Positions 44,547 through 54,205 are shown, counted from the first letter of the stretch. The stretch is DNA of 64,000 nucleotides from RBG-13-68-16 sp041494245 (GCA_041494245.1 JBGQAK010000012.1:75890-139889); one strand, 5' to 3'. A program made the numbers and translations. Notes: generated by a model not told the origin, from the sequence alone.

Positions 44547-45071
44547 ATGCGCACACTGTTCCTGATGCTGGCGGCGCTTCTGACGGCTGGATCGGCTCTG
44601 GCCGCCGAGATGCTCAAGCCAGGCGAGGCCTTTCCGACCTGGGAGCTGCCGAACCAGACCGGTGCCGTGGTCTCATCCAAGGATTACGCCGGCAAGACAT
44701 ACCTGCTGTGGTACTACCCGAAGGCGATGACCTCGGGGTGCACCGCGGAGGGGTGCGCGCTGCGCGACAACTTCGCGGCGTTCCAGAAGGCGGGTGTCCT
44801 AGTCTTCGGAGTTTCGTTCGACGACCCCAAGGACAACGCCGAGTTCATCGCGAAGAACAAGTTCCCCTTCCCGCTGCTTTCGGACGCCAAGAAGACGCTG
44901 GCGGTCGCCGTGGGCGCCGCCGACTCGCCGAGCCGGATATGGGCGCGCCGCATCTCCTACCTGGTCGGGCCCGACGGCAAGGTGCTGAAGGCCTACCCTG
45001 ACGTCACCCCCGCCAAGCACGCCTCCGAGGTGCTCTCGGACATGCAACAGCTGGGTATCGGCACGAAGTAG
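44547..45071 (+). CDS. Exported peroxiredoxin (BCP/PrxQ type)
   Basis: A 174-aa protein with a signal peptide (MRTLFLMLAALLTAGSALAA) and a thioredoxin-fold peroxidase: LLWYYPKAMTSGCTAEGC has the peroxidatic Cys in the PxxxTxxC site and a resolving Cys five residues later, as in PrxQ; the Arg in ALRDNFAAF is the usual active-site Arg. It would reduce peroxides in the periplasm. ATG 44547 has GGGAGGACAACA upstream. It is convergent with thiI. Confidence 0.88.
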   Translation: MRTLFLMLAALLTAGSALAAEMLKPGEAFPTWELPNQTGAVVSSKDYAGKTYLLWYYPKAMTSGCTAEGCALRDNFAAFQKAGVLVFGVSFDDPKDNAEFIAKNKFPFPLLSDAKKTLAVAVGAADSPSRIWARRISYLVGPDGKVLKAYPDVTPAKHASEVLSDMQQLGIGTK

Positions 45072-45110
45072 CTCGGCGGGAGCGGATGGCGGCCCTGCAG
45101 GCCCGCGCGA

Positions 45111-46301
45111 CTAGTTCCCCGCCGCCTCGGCGTCCCAGCGGTGCTGGATGATGGTGACCGTGGCCTCGTGCTGCAGCCGCCGCGCCCAGCCGTCCACGTC
45201 CAGCGCAGCCTCCGCCTCCTCGCACGCGGCGTTGGTCGTGCGGGTAGCCGGATGCTGAGGCTGCAGAAACGAGCAGCAGTCCTTGTGCGGGAGGATCGAC
45301 AGCTCGTACGTCTGGGCGCGCTCCGCGAGGGCGATGATCTCCTGCTTGTCCATCCCGACCAGCGGGCGCAGCACCGGCATGTGGGCGACGCGGTCGATGG
45401 CGGCCATGTTCTCGAGCGTCTGTGACGCCACCTGGTTGAGCGATTCGCCTGTGACCAGCGCCTCGCACCGGGAGCGGCGGGCGATGCGCTCTCCCGTGCG
45501 CAGCATCATCCGGCGGTAGAGCACCACGCGCAGCCGCTCCGGGCAGAGCGCCACGATCTCCCGCTGGCAGTCGCCGAAGGGGACCACCGTCATGCGGCTC
45601 GTGCCCTGGTGGCGGGTGAGCACCCGAACGAGCCTTTCGACCTTGGCGACCGAGGCGTCGGAGGTGTAGGGCGCCGAGTGAAAGTGCACGTAGTGCGCCC
45701 TGGTGCCGCGTTTCATCGCGAGGTAGGCGGCCACGGGGGAGTCGATCCCGCCGGACATGAGTACCAGGACCCGCCCCGAGGTGCCCGCGGGGAGGCCGCC
45801 TGGCCCGGGGAAGCGCTCCCTGAAAACGTACAGCCCGTCGCTCTGGACCAGCACGTGAATGGTGACATCCGGGTGCTCGAGGTCCACCGCCATCCCCGTG
45901 CGCTCGTTCACGAACGCGCCCAGCCTGCGGTTGACATCCTCCGAGGTGAGCGGGAAGCGCTTGTCGGAGCGCTTGCAGCGCACGGCAAACGTCGCGCCGA
46001 CCAGTTCGCCGGCGTGCTCACCCACGAACGCTTCGAGCTGGTCGTAGGTTGTGCCTGCGCGTTCCACCGGGATGATGCCGTTGAGGCCGAACACGGTGGA
46101 CAGCCTCTCGAAGACCTCGCGCCAGGGAACCGGCTCCCCGAACCGCACCACCACCCGGGCCGGGATGGACACCTCGACCACCGGCAGCCCCTTGAGGGCG
46201 AACCGCACGTTGTGCACCAGCGTGCGCTCGAACCACCCCCGGTTGGCACCCTTGAGCGCCACCTCGTGAACGGTGCCGATGACGTGGGAAACGCGCTCCA
46301 T
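45111..46301 (-). CDS. thiI: tRNA 4-thiouridine synthetase ThiI (no rhodanese domain)
   Basis: A 396-aa protein with an N-terminal ferredoxin-like plus THUMP RNA-binding region (VGATFAVRCKRSDKRFPL) and a PP-loop ATPase (VLVLMSGGIDSPVAAYLAMKRG), followed by TGESLNQVASQTLENM. It ends after the CCSFLQPQHPAT stretch with no rhodanese domain, so sulfur must come from another carrier. It adds 4-thiouridine to tRNA and may serve thiamine synthesis. ATG 46301 is chosen; the extension to 46373 has no coding character. Confidence 0.92.
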   Translation of the reverse strand: MERVSHVIGTVHEVALKGANRGWFERTLVHNVRFALKGLPVVEVSIPARVVVRFGEPVPWREVFERLSTVFGLNGIIPVERAGTTYDQLEAFVGEHAGELVGATFAVRCKRSDKRFPLTSEDVNRRLGAFVNERTGMAVDLEHPDVTIHVLVQSDGLYVFRERFPGPGGLPAGTSGRVLVLMSGGIDSPVAAYLAMKRGTRAHYVHFHSAPYTSDASVAKVERLVRVLTRHQGTSRMTVVPFGDCQREIVALCPERLRVVLYRRMMLRTGERIARRSRCEALVTGESLNQVASQTLENMAAIDRVAHMPVLRPLVGMDKQEIIALAERAQTYELSILPHKDCCSFLQPQHPATRTTNAACEEAEAALDVDGWARRLQHEATVTIIQHRWDAEAAGN

Positions 46302-46481
46302 CTCGATTCCGCGCCGGAGCGTAACACACTGAGAACAGGGCAACGGGCACAGGAAGACCACGACACGAATCAATTCGGGGGGCCGGGGAACGGAGCCCGG
46401 TCGCCTGCGTCGTGACGCTCGACCCGATTCGCGACCCTCGCTCTTATGTTTCTCCGCTAGTCCAGGTTAAGCAATCCGGAC

Positions 46482-46667
46482 TAGCCCGGACTATTCATGA
46501 GGGGTCGTCGCGAGAGCGCGGAGGTGGCTGTCATGGTGGGCGCACGTAGGGGCGAGGAGGGGAGCTGTACTCGTGCAGTACGGCGGCACCCTCCGAGTCC
46601 CGAGTACGCCCGCCAGGGCGGCCAGATCCGCGCTCGCAGCAGACACCTTCGTGAATAGTCCGGGCTA
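46482..46667. mobile_element. 186-bp MITE-like element with 19-bp terminal inverted repeats
   Basis: TAGCCCGGACTATTCATGA (46482-46500) matches, 18 of 19, the reverse complement of the right end (46649-46667). The core has no reading frame of note. Just outside the left end, CCGGACTA is present again (46477-46484 and 46487-46493 overlap it), but a clear target duplication was not found. The right end supplies the TAG stop codon of the peptidase gene. The size and ends fit a non-autonomous transposable element. Confidence 0.65.
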
Positions 46668-47567
46668 AGGGCCGAGCAGCCGCTGCAAATGGGCCACGAA
46701 ATCCTGGTGGAAATTCCAGCGGCTCTCACCGAAGGCTTGCTTGAAGTTGGCGAGGTGGTCGTCGGACCCGCCGACGAGCCGGAAGTACTCCAGGGTCGAG
46801 GCGAGTCCGTGCCTGGCGATGAGCAGGTCCGCGGCAAGGAAGGCCTCGTCGTACATGAGGCCCGGGAGCTGTTGGTCGGGGAGCGCCAGCCAGGCGCGGG
46901 GAGCGAGCAGTTCGTCGAACACCGGGAGCTGGTCGTGCCGGCGCGCTTTCCTGAGGTTGGCCACGGCGACTTGCCTCCGGTCGGCTTGGGACCCCAATCT
47001 CAGGCGATCCATCACCTGCCAGGCGACCCACTCGGCGAGCCCCTCCCGCAGCCACTGATCCAGGTTGCTGCGGCGGCCGTCGGCGAGCTTGTACTCGGCG
47101 ACGTGCGTCAGCTCGTGGGCGAGGAGCGCGGTCTTGGCTGGCCAGGAGAGCCCGCGCAGCGCCGACTCGTTGAGGAGGATGTTGCCGGGTGTCCCGATGC
47201 CGCGGATCGTGCCGGCCATCTGGCTGGCGTACGAGGCGTCATACCCCTCACGGATGATGCCAGCCGCCAGGCTGAGCTTGTTGGGGTAGAGCCGGAGGGC
47301 GCCCTCCAGCGGCGGGAAACCCATCGTGGATTCCATCACCGACGTCACTGCCGCAAGCGCCGATGGGTACCCTGTAATCGGCCCGCCGGACCGTACGATC
47401 CCGTGTTCGGTGTCTGGGAAGGGGATCAGGCTCGGCTGTGAGCCGGCGCTCGCCCAGGCGCTCGCCAGTGCCACGGTAGCCGACAGAACGAGCCCTGCTA
47501 CGGAGTGTTTTCTCCGCTCAGGAGCATTCGCGCTGCTGGCGATCTGGCCCAGGGTGTTCGCTCGCAT
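46665..47567 (-). CDS. Exported HEXXH gluzincin-type peptidase under a sigma-54 promoter
   Basis: A 300-aa protein with a signal-peptide-like N-terminus (HSVAGLVLSATVALASAWAS), and a metallopeptidase motif LLAHELTHVAEYKL with GLAEWVAW about 20 residues on, the Glu ligand pattern of peptidase MA-like gluzincins. No other domain was recognised. ATG 47567 follows GGAGGCGTCCCACC. A perfect sigma-54 promoter (47615-47601) precedes it, so it should respond to an NtrC-type activator. Its stop codon lies in the end of the MITE-like element, so the original C-terminus may have been changed. Confidence 0.8.
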   Translation of the reverse strand: MRANTLGQIASSANAPERRKHSVAGLVLSATVALASAWASAGSQPSLIPFPDTEHGIVRSGGPITGYPSALAAVTSVMESTMGFPPLEGALRLYPNKLSLAAGIIREGYDASYASQMAGTIRGIGTPGNILLNESALRGLSWPAKTALLAHELTHVAEYKLADGRRSNLDQWLREGLAEWVAWQVMDRLRLGSQADRRQVAVANLRKARRHDQLPVFDELLAPRAWLALPDQQLPGLMYDEAFLAADLLIARHGLASTLEYFRLVGGSDDHLANFKQAFGESRWNFHQDFVAHLQRLLGP

Positions 47568-47600
47568 GGTGGGACGCCTCCGTTTCCGGTGTGTACCAGG

Positions 47601-47615
47601 GCAAGTCGCGTGCCA
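47601..47615 (-). promoter_or_regulatory. Sigma-54 promoter of the HEXXH peptidase gene
   Basis: On the minus strand TGGCACG-CGAC-TTGC (47615 to 47601) matches every fixed base of the -24/-12 consensus, with the required 10 bp between GG and GC. Transcription would start near 47589, 22 nt before the ATG. Confidence 0.85.
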
Positions 47616-47689
47616 TGAGCGCGAGCAGAATTCTCTTCTGGAAGGTGTTGACTCTGAGGGAGTTCTGCTCGCGGGTTCCGAGTGGGTGT

Positions 47690-47722
47690 GGCGGCACTTC
47701 CAGCAAGACGGGGAGCCGCTCC
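47690..47722. promoter_or_regulatory. Candidate upstream activator site C
   Basis: This degenerate palindrome has GGCGGCACTTCCAGC on the left, a 3-bp centre and GGGAGCCGCTCC-type right arm. It shares the left-arm core CTTCCAGC and flanking ATGG/ATAG with the two stronger sites at 54206 and 63751; 24 of 37 positions agree with the 54206 site. Its centre lies 92 bp upstream of the first -24 G of the sigma-54 promoter. Confidence 0.6.
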
Positions 47723-48167
47723 ATGGAAACGTCAGGAACGCCCTTGGCGGAACGCCCGGCTGTCCGGCCGGTCGTGACCAGGCTCAGGGTCCCGGCATCC
47801 GATGACCCGCCCTGTCCGTCGTGTCCCGCCAATGACGAAAAGGGTGTGGGCGGAGAGGAGGAGGCAGAGGTCCGGAGCCTGAGCGCGCGCGCCCCGCTTG
47901 ATGAGCATGGGCCGAGCTGGTGAGCCCACGGGAGTCACTGGGTGACCATTGGAATTGACCTCTCCGCCTGGCGGCATGGCAACTGGTGACTGGCTTCATG
48001 AAGACCCGGAAACGAGAGCATTGCGCTGGGGGGAGAAAGCAGTAAACTTGAGGCGGGACGTGTGCGGTGCGCATCCTCGTCGGCGAGCGCTGCTGGGAGT
48101 TCTCAACATCGCGGTACGGAGCCCACGGAAGCTCTTCCCCCACGGTGGAGGTGGAAGGAGGGATGAC

Positions 48168-51100
48168 GTGTCCGCCGCACCCAAGCGAATGACTACCGGG
48201 CCCCGACCGGGTCGCGGGTGGCGGGAGGCGTTGCGATTCATCGGCCCGACGCTGCTCCTGGCGTGCACGTTGGTGTTCGGGTTCACGTACTTTCTCCTGG
48301 TCTACCTCCCTGCCGAGAAGAGGCAGGCGGTGGAGGCTTGGAGTGCGCGTCTGTCCGCCATGGCCGAGGACCGAAGCGCGGTCGTCACACACTGGGTTGC
48401 CGAAAAGGTGCGCGATGGAGCGGCGCTGGCCCGCAACCCCGAGGTCGGCGCGTTGTTGAAAGAGTCTGGCGGCACCGCCGGTGCCGGCGGACGGCGGCGC
48501 CAGCTTCTGGGCTGGTTCAGCCGTGCCGAAGGCTACCTCGCCGCGTACGTCCTCGACGCATCGGGCGCAGTGGTTGCCCAGACCTCGGGAAGTCCGCCGA
48601 TCGAGGCCTCGTGCGTGGCGCTGGCGGGTCGGGTGTTGACCCATGGGCCGGTCGCCGCTGCTTTTCACGTACTGCCGGACGGCACCCCCGCCGTGGCTTT
48701 CGCGGTCCCCATCCCCCCGCTCGCCGATGGAAACGAGCGGCCTTCGGGGGAGTCGCCAGGCGTGGTGGTCCTGGAGGCCGACCCGAGCCATTGGCTATAC
48801 CCTTTCCTGGTGAGCGAGCCGATCCCCTCATCGAGCGGCGAGGTCCTGCTGGCCCGTATGGAGGCTGACGAGATTGTTTTCCTGAGCCCACTTCGCCACA
48901 GGCCCGCGCGACCTCCCACTTTTCGGGTACCGGCGATGAAGTCTCTGGCAGCGCGTGCTGTGCTCGAAGGCCGGCAGGTTTTCCAGGACGTCCTCGACTA
49001 CCGTGGGGTCCCGGTGTTCGCCGTGGGCCGGCCGATCGCCGCCACGTCCTGGTGGCTGGTGGCGAAAGTTGACCAGCACGAGGCTCTCGCGGGATTTCAC
49101 GACGAGGTGAGGAATAACGCCCTGCTTCTGGCCGGAGCCGCCCTGGTCATTGCAGGTGCAATGCTCGGCCTTTGGCGGGCCCGGCGCGCCAGGCTCGAGA
49201 CGGCGGTGACGCAAAGCGAGCAGCGGTTTGCCCTGTTGCGGGACCACGCCAACGATGCCGTGGTCTTCACCCGCAAAGATGGACGGCTCTACGACGTCAA
49301 CCGGGCCGCGGAGGTGCTTTACGGCTACCCGCGGGAGGAACTCATCGGGCTCGACATGCGCAAAGTCCTGCCCGAAGCCGCGCGGGTCGTGTCGATTCCG
49401 AGAATGGACTTGGGCGGAGATGACAAGGGCGTCGTCTTCGAAGTGGTCCACGTGCGCCGGGACGGCACGCCCTTCCCGGTGGAGGTCAGCAGCCATCCCG
49501 TACACGTGGATGGAGAGGAGATGTTTCTCTCGATCATCCGCGACATCTCTGCTCGTAAGCGGGCGGAGGAGGACCTGCGCAAATCAAACGAAATCATCAA
49601 AGGGATTCTCAACGCGATACCCGCGAGGGTCTTCTGGAAGGACAAGAATCTCGTTTACTTGGGCTGCAACGCGGTCTTCGCGCACGATGCCGGATTTGCT
49701 GATCCGCAGGACCTGATCGGGAAAGATGATTACCAGATGGGCTGGCATGATCAGGCGGAACTCTATCGGGCCAATGACCGCCAGGTGATCGAGAGCGGCT
49801 GCTCCAGGGTCCTCAAGGAAGAACCCCAGACGACCCCCGAAGGGGGCACCGTCACCCTTCTTACGAGCAAGGTACCTCTGCTCGATTCCAACGGGGAGAT
49901 CAGCGGCCTACTCGGAACGTATATGGACATCACCGAGCGCAAGCGCACCGAGGAAGCCCTGCGGGAGTCGGAGGCCAGATACCGCGCGCTCGTGCTGTCC
50001 GCCAACGACGCGATTGTGACCGCCGACGACGCGGGGTTCATCGTCGGATGGAACCTAGGCGCCGAACGAATGTTTGGCTATGCCGAGGCGGAGGTCACTG
50101 GACAGTCGCTCACCGTGCTGATGCCGGATCGATACCGCGAGCGGCATCGGGACGGCATGAAACGAGTCGTGGGAGGCGGAAGATCCAGCGTCGTCGGCAC
50201 CACAGTGGAGCTGGACGGCGTTCGCAAGGACGGCACCGAGTTCCCGCTGGAACTTTCACTTTCACAGTGCGAGGTCAACGGGGCCTGTTTGTTCACCAGT
50301 ATCATCCGCGACATCACCGAGCGCAAGCGTGCGGAGGAAACCCTGCGGGAGTCGGAGGCCAGATACCGCGCGCTTATTGACGGAAGCGCCGATGGCATCG
50401 CGATTGCCGAAATTGGAACGAAGACGTTCAAATACGTGAATCCGGCCCTCTGTCGAATGCTCGGATATAGCGCGGATGAAATGCGAACAATGGGTGTGTC
50501 GGACATTCACCCGAAGGATGCGGTGCAACGCGTCGTAGCGGAATTCGAAGCCCAAGCCCGCGGAGACAAGACTCTTGCGACGGACATTCCGTGTCTCAGG
50601 AAAGATGGTGCAGTTGTTTTTGTGGATATCAACACGGCCAAAATCACTATTGACGACAGGCCGTGCAACGTGGGCTTCTTCCGCAACATCACCGAGCGCA
50701 AGCGGGCGGAAGGGGCGCTGCGGGAGAGCGAGGAAAGATTTCGAATCCTCTTCGAGCAGGCGGCGGACTGCATATTCTTGCTGGAGATCGGGCCTGAAGG
50801 CATCCCCGTGATCCGGGATGCGAACCGCGCGACGTTCAGGCTCCTCGGATACGAACGGGACGAGCTGATAGGCCAGCCGGTGTCTTTCACAGATGCGGCG
50901 CCCGATGCCTCGAAAGTAGTCGCTGAGAGGCGGCGAAATGTCCTTTCCGGAACGGGGGCGCTGTTCGAGGTAAGGCACCGGTGCAAGGACGGCACGATCC
51001 TGGATTTCGAGTGCTCGGTGACGGAGCTGCAAATCGGTTCGAAGACTCTTGCTGTTTCGGTCGAGCGCGACGTCAGCGAGCGGAAACGAGCGCAGGAGGA

Positions 51101-52574
51101 GCTCGGACGGCTCGCCGCGGTGGTGAAGCAGACCGCGGAGGCGGTCGTGATGACCGACATGACGGGCAAGATCATGTACGTAAACCCGGCGTTTACCCGG
51201 GTCACCGGCTATGCCCCGGAGGAGGTGCTCGGCCAGAACCCCCGTATTCTCAAGAGCGGAAAGCAGCCCAAGGAGTACTACCGGGAGCTGTGGGACACGA
51301 TTCTGGCGGGCAACACCTGGCACGGCCACTTCGTCAACCGGCGCAAGGACGGCTCACTGTACGAAGAGGACGCCGTGATTTCGCCCGTCCGCGATTCCGC
51401 TGGGGGGATCACGTACCTGGTGGCGGTCAAGCGCGACGTGACGCAGGAGATTATGCTGGAAGCGCAGCTCAGGCAGAGGCAGAAGCTCGAGGCGATCGGC
51501 CGCCTTGCCGGCGGCGTGGCGCACGACTTCAACAACCTTCTACAGGCCATGCTGGCCGGCACCCAGTTGCTGCGCAGCGGCGCTGTCGAGAAGCAGCAGG
51601 TTGCGTCGGCGGTGGCTGACCTGGAGGAGCAGATCTGGCGGGGTGCCTCGCTCACGCGCCAGCTCCTGCAGTTCTCACGTCAAGAGGCGCCAAGACTGGA
51701 ACGGCTTGATATCAACGAGGTGGTCCGCAACGCGGCCAAGCTCGTGCGGCGGTTGGTGCGGGAGAACATCGCCCTGGAGGTTCGGGTCGCCGACACGCCG
51801 CTGGTGGTGGAGGGAGATCGCGGCCAGCTCACGCAGGTGGTTATGGACCTGGCTGTCAACGCCACGGACTCCATGCCCACTGGCGGAAGCCTGGTCATCG
51901 CTGTGGATTCCGTTGACCGCGATACTGTCGTCCTGTCGGTGACGGATACCGGGCACGGCATCCCGGAGGAGGTTCGCGATCACATCTTCGACCCGTTCTT
52001 TACCACGAAGGGTGTGGGAAAGGGCTCGGGCCTCGGGCTCGCGGCGGCGCACGGCATCGTCACCCAGCACGGTGGGCGCATCGAGCTGGAGAGCCGGGTC
52101 GGCGAAGGCACCACGTTCCGTGTTTTCATCCCCCGCTTGGGTTCGGGAGAGCCAGGTCCGATATCGGGGGAGGGGAAGGAGCGTAGTGAGCTGCCGCAGG
52201 GCCGGGGCGAGCGGATCCTCCTGGTGGAGGATGAGGAGGGTGCCCGGAAGGGCCTGCGGGCCATACTCAGCCTCCTGGGTTACGACGTGGTGGCCGAGGG
52301 GAGCGCCGAGGATGCGGGCAAGCTGCCCGTGTACCCACCTTTTGACCTTCTCCTCTCCGATGTCGTGCTTCCGGGGGCGACGGGCAATGAGCTCAGCCGC
52401 GGGCTCGTGGACCGCTGGCCGGGGCTCAAGGTCATCCTGATGTCCGGCTACCTGGAGGACGACGCTTTGCGCGAGGTGATCGCCAGGGGCGGCGTCCACT
52501 TCCTGCGCAAGCCGTTCGACATGGCCGCCCTCGCTCGCGAGGTGCGCACCGTCCTCGATGAGGGCACGTCATGA
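48168..52574 (+). CDS. Multi-PAS hybrid sensor histidine kinase
   Basis: A 1468-aa membrane kinase. TM1 about residues 24-47, a periplasmic sensor region, TM2 about 318-338, then six PAS domains (about 352-461, 475-592, 602-718, 730-842, 854-968, 979-1092), the phosphoacceptor His1119 in RLAGGVAHDFNNLLQ, an ATPase domain (VVMDLAVNATDSM, GKGSGLGLAAAHGI) and a C-terminal receiver with Asp1398 in LLLSDVVLPGATG. It likely feeds the NtrC-family regulator encoded next. GTG 48168 has GGAAGGAGGGATGAC upstream. The six PAS modules suggest several signals are integrated. Confidence 0.9.
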   Translation: MSAAPKRMTTGPRPGRGWREALRFIGPTLLLACTLVFGFTYFLLVYLPAEKRQAVEAWSARLSAMAEDRSAVVTHWVAEKVRDGAALARNPEVGALLKESGGTAGAGGRRRQLLGWFSRAEGYLAAYVLDASGAVVAQTSGSPPIEASCVALAGRVLTHGPVAAAFHVLPDGTPAVAFAVPIPPLADGNERPSGESPGVVVLEADPSHWLYPFLVSEPIPSSSGEVLLARMEADEIVFLSPLRHRPARPPTFRVPAMKSLAARAVLEGRQVFQDVLDYRGVPVFAVGRPIAATSWWLVAKVDQHEALAGFHDEVRNNALLLAGAALVIAGAMLGLWRARRARLETAVTQSEQRFALLRDHANDAVVFTRKDGRLYDVNRAAEVLYGYPREELIGLDMRKVLPEAARVVSIPRMDLGGDDKGVVFEVVHVRRDGTPFPVEVSSHPVHVDGEEMFLSIIRDISARKRAEEDLRKSNEIIKGILNAIPARVFWKDKNLVYLGCNAVFAHDAGFADPQDLIGKDDYQMGWHDQAELYRANDRQVIESGCSRVLKEEPQTTPEGGTVTLLTSKVPLLDSNGEISGLLGTYMDITERKRTEEALRESEARYRALVLSANDAIVTADDAGFIVGWNLGAERMFGYAEAEVTGQSLTVLMPDRYRERHRDGMKRVVGGGRSSVVGTTVELDGVRKDGTEFPLELSLSQCEVNGACLFTSIIRDITERKRAEETLRESEARYRALIDGSADGIAIAEIGTKTFKYVNPALCRMLGYSADEMRTMGVSDIHPKDAVQRVVAEFEAQARGDKTLATDIPCLRKDGAVVFVDINTAKITIDDRPCNVGFFRNITERKRAEGALRESEERFRILFEQAADCIFLLEIGPEGIPVIRDANRATFRLLGYERDELIGQPVSFTDAAPDASKVVAERRRNVLSGTGALFEVRHRCKDGTILDFECSVTELQIGSKTLAVSVERDVSERKRAQEELGRLAAVVKQTAEAVVMTDMTGKIMYVNPAFTRVTGYAPEEVLGQNPRILKSGKQPKEYYRELWDTILAGNTWHGHFVNRRKDGSLYEEDAVISPVRDSAGGITYLVAVKRDVTQEIMLEAQLRQRQKLEAIGRLAGGVAHDFNNLLQAMLAGTQLLRSGAVEKQQVASAVADLEEQIWRGASLTRQLLQFSRQEAPRLERLDINEVVRNAAKLVRRLVRENIALEVRVADTPLVVEGDRGQLTQVVMDLAVNATDSMPTGGSLVIAVDSVDRDTVVLSVTDTGHGIPEEVRDHIFDPFFTTKGVGKGSGLGLAAAHGIVTQHGGRIELESRVGEGTTFRVFIPRLGSGEPGPISGEGKERSELPQGRGERILLVEDEEGARKGLRAILSLLGYDVVAEGSAEDAGKLPVYPPFDLLLSDVVLPGATGNELSRGLVDRWPGLKVILMSGYLEDDALREVIARGGVHFLRKPFDMAALAREVRTVLDEGTS

Positions 52575-52707
52575 AAGAGCCGGGATCGCCGAGTGCGACC
52601 CGCACGTTGGGGCAAGAGCAGTGACTAGGCTGCATCTCGTGGATGCCCTGAGCGTTTCTTGCGGTCGGTCAGCGGGCGGCTTGGTTGGATGAGGAGGGAC
52701 TCGCGTC

Positions 52708-54093
52708 GTGGTCAAGGACCAACGCCAGATCTTGATAGTCGAGGATGACCCTGGGGTTCGCTCTTTCTTGCGCCAGGTGCTCTCAAAGGAGGGGTGGGAA
52801 ACTATCGAGGCACCAGACGGAAAGGCCGGCATTGAATCAATCCGCAGATCGCTCCCAGATGTCGTGCTGACCGATATTGCGATGCCGGGCACCGACGGAA
52901 ACGAGGTGCTCCGTCAGGCACACCTCATAGATCCGGACATCCCGGTGGTCATTCTCACCGGCTACGCGACGGTTCAGGGGGCGGTCGAAGCGGTGAAGGA
53001 CGGCGCCTTCTGGTACCTGACCAAACCATGCAGCGACAGCGAGCTGGTGTCGGTCATCGAGAGAGCGTACAAGGAGGCGAGGAGGCGGCAGAGGCAGAGG
53101 CAACCCCTTCAACAGCAGTACGTCCTTGAGGAGATGATGGGGCAGAGCAAGAAGATCGTGGCTCTCGGCCTCGAGGTCGACCGGGTCGCGCCAACAGACT
53201 TCACGGTGATGGTGCTCGGCGAGACAGGGGTCGGCAAGGAGATCGTAGCCCGCGCGGTCCATCTGAAGAGCCGCCGTGCGGCCGCGGCTTTCGTGGCGGT
53301 GGACATGGGGGCCGTCCCCGAGACCTTGATCGAGAGCGAGCTCTTCGGACACGAGAAGGGGGCCTTCACCGGCGCCGACCGCATGCGGCCCGGAAGGTTC
53401 GAGTTGGCCTCCGGCGGCACCCTGTTCCTGGACGAGATCTCAAACCTCCCGTTCGGGATGCAGGGCAAGCTCTTGCGCGTTCTGCAGGAAAGGTGCTGCA
53501 CCAGGATCGGGGGTTCCGCGCCCATCGACGTGGACGTGCGGGTTGTCTCGGCCACCAACCAGGAGCTGAACACCAGTGCCGCTGCCTCGTTCCGGAGCGA
53601 TCTCTACCACCGGCTGAGCGAGTACGTCATCACGGTTCCCCCCCTGCGGGAGCGAGTGGACGACATTCCGTTCCTCGCGCAACGGTTCATTGACTCCGCC
53701 AACGAGGAGCTCGGCAAGCATGTCACCGGTCTCTCCCGCGATGCCCTGCAGCTCCTGACCTCCCACCCTTGGCCCGGCAACGTGCGTGAGCTCCGAAACG
53801 TGGTCCGGAGGGCAGTCCTCCTCGCCGACACCGAGATCGACGTGCAGCACGTCCCCTCGATCAAGGCCATTGGGGGGCTTTCGTCCCCCACCACTGGGGA
53901 GGACACCGCCGAACTCGGCGGCCTTTCGTTGTGGGATATCCTGCGCAGGAACACGTCCCAACTCGAGGCCCAGGTGATTCGACAGGCGCTCCGCAAGGCG
54001 CACGGCAACAAGGCCGAAGCGGCCCGGCTTCTCCGCGTGGACTACAAGACTTTCCACACCAAGGTCAAGAAGTACGGCATCACCCGCGAGTGA
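52708..54093 (+). CDS. Sigma-54-dependent response regulator (NtrC family)
   Basis: A 461-aa activator: receiver with Asp56 (VVLTDIAMPGTDG), a AAA+ domain with Walker A GETGVGKE (171-178), the sigma-54-contacting GAFTGA loop (218-223), ASGGTLFLDEIS Walker B, and a Fis-type DNA-binding helix-turn-helix near the C-terminus (NKAEAARLLRVDYKTFHTKV). All residues needed for sigma-54 activation are present. It lies 133 bp after the multi-PAS kinase and before the sigma-54-controlled phosphatase, so it is the obvious activator of the three sigma-54 promoters in the window. GTG 52708 is the start, after GAGGAGGGACT. Confidence 0.93.
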   Translation: MVKDQRQILIVEDDPGVRSFLRQVLSKEGWETIEAPDGKAGIESIRRSLPDVVLTDIAMPGTDGNEVLRQAHLIDPDIPVVILTGYATVQGAVEAVKDGAFWYLTKPCSDSELVSVIERAYKEARRRQRQRQPLQQQYVLEEMMGQSKKIVALGLEVDRVAPTDFTVMVLGETGVGKEIVARAVHLKSRRAAAAFVAVDMGAVPETLIESELFGHEKGAFTGADRMRPGRFELASGGTLFLDEISNLPFGMQGKLLRVLQERCCTRIGGSAPIDVDVRVVSATNQELNTSAAASFRSDLYHRLSEYVITVPPLRERVDDIPFLAQRFIDSANEELGKHVTGLSRDALQLLTSHPWPGNVRELRNVVRRAVLLADTEIDVQHVPSIKAIGGLSSPTTGEDTAELGGLSLWDILRRNTSQLEAQVIRQALRKAHGNKAEAARLLRVDYKTFHTKVKKYGITRE

Positions 54094-54115
54094 CAGGAGA
54101 GCCGGGGCGGGTTCG

Positions 54116-54134
54116 GGGCGCGGAGGCAGCGCCC
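54116..54134 (+). terminator. Hairpin downstream of the NtrC-family gene
   Basis: GGGCGC (54116-54121) and GCGCCC (54129-54134) form a 6-bp stem with a 7-nt loop 22 bp after the stop codon. No T-run follows, so it may be a weak terminator or an mRNA end structure. Confidence 0.4.
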
Positions 54135-54205
54135 GCTCGTCGGCCATGCGTCGGTGCGCCTGTACGAGACCTGACGTGACACCTGCTGCACCCAACGGTT
54201 TCCAC

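Larger units (their letters stand above)
47568..48167. other. 600-bp gap with divergent promoters
   Basis: Between the peptidase gene (-) and the large hybrid kinase (+) no gene was recognised. It contains the sigma-54 promoter and upstream palindrome of the peptidase gene. TTGCGC (48021-48026) and TAAACT (48043-48048), spaced 16 bp, are a possible promoter for the kinase. Several frames are open but lack conserved-looking sequence. Confidence 0.5.

Noticed and set aside
47518..47832. 104-codon minus-strand open frame upstream of the peptidase gene
   Set aside because: It runs through the sigma-54 promoter and activator site of the peptidase gene and lacks any ribosome site or domain.
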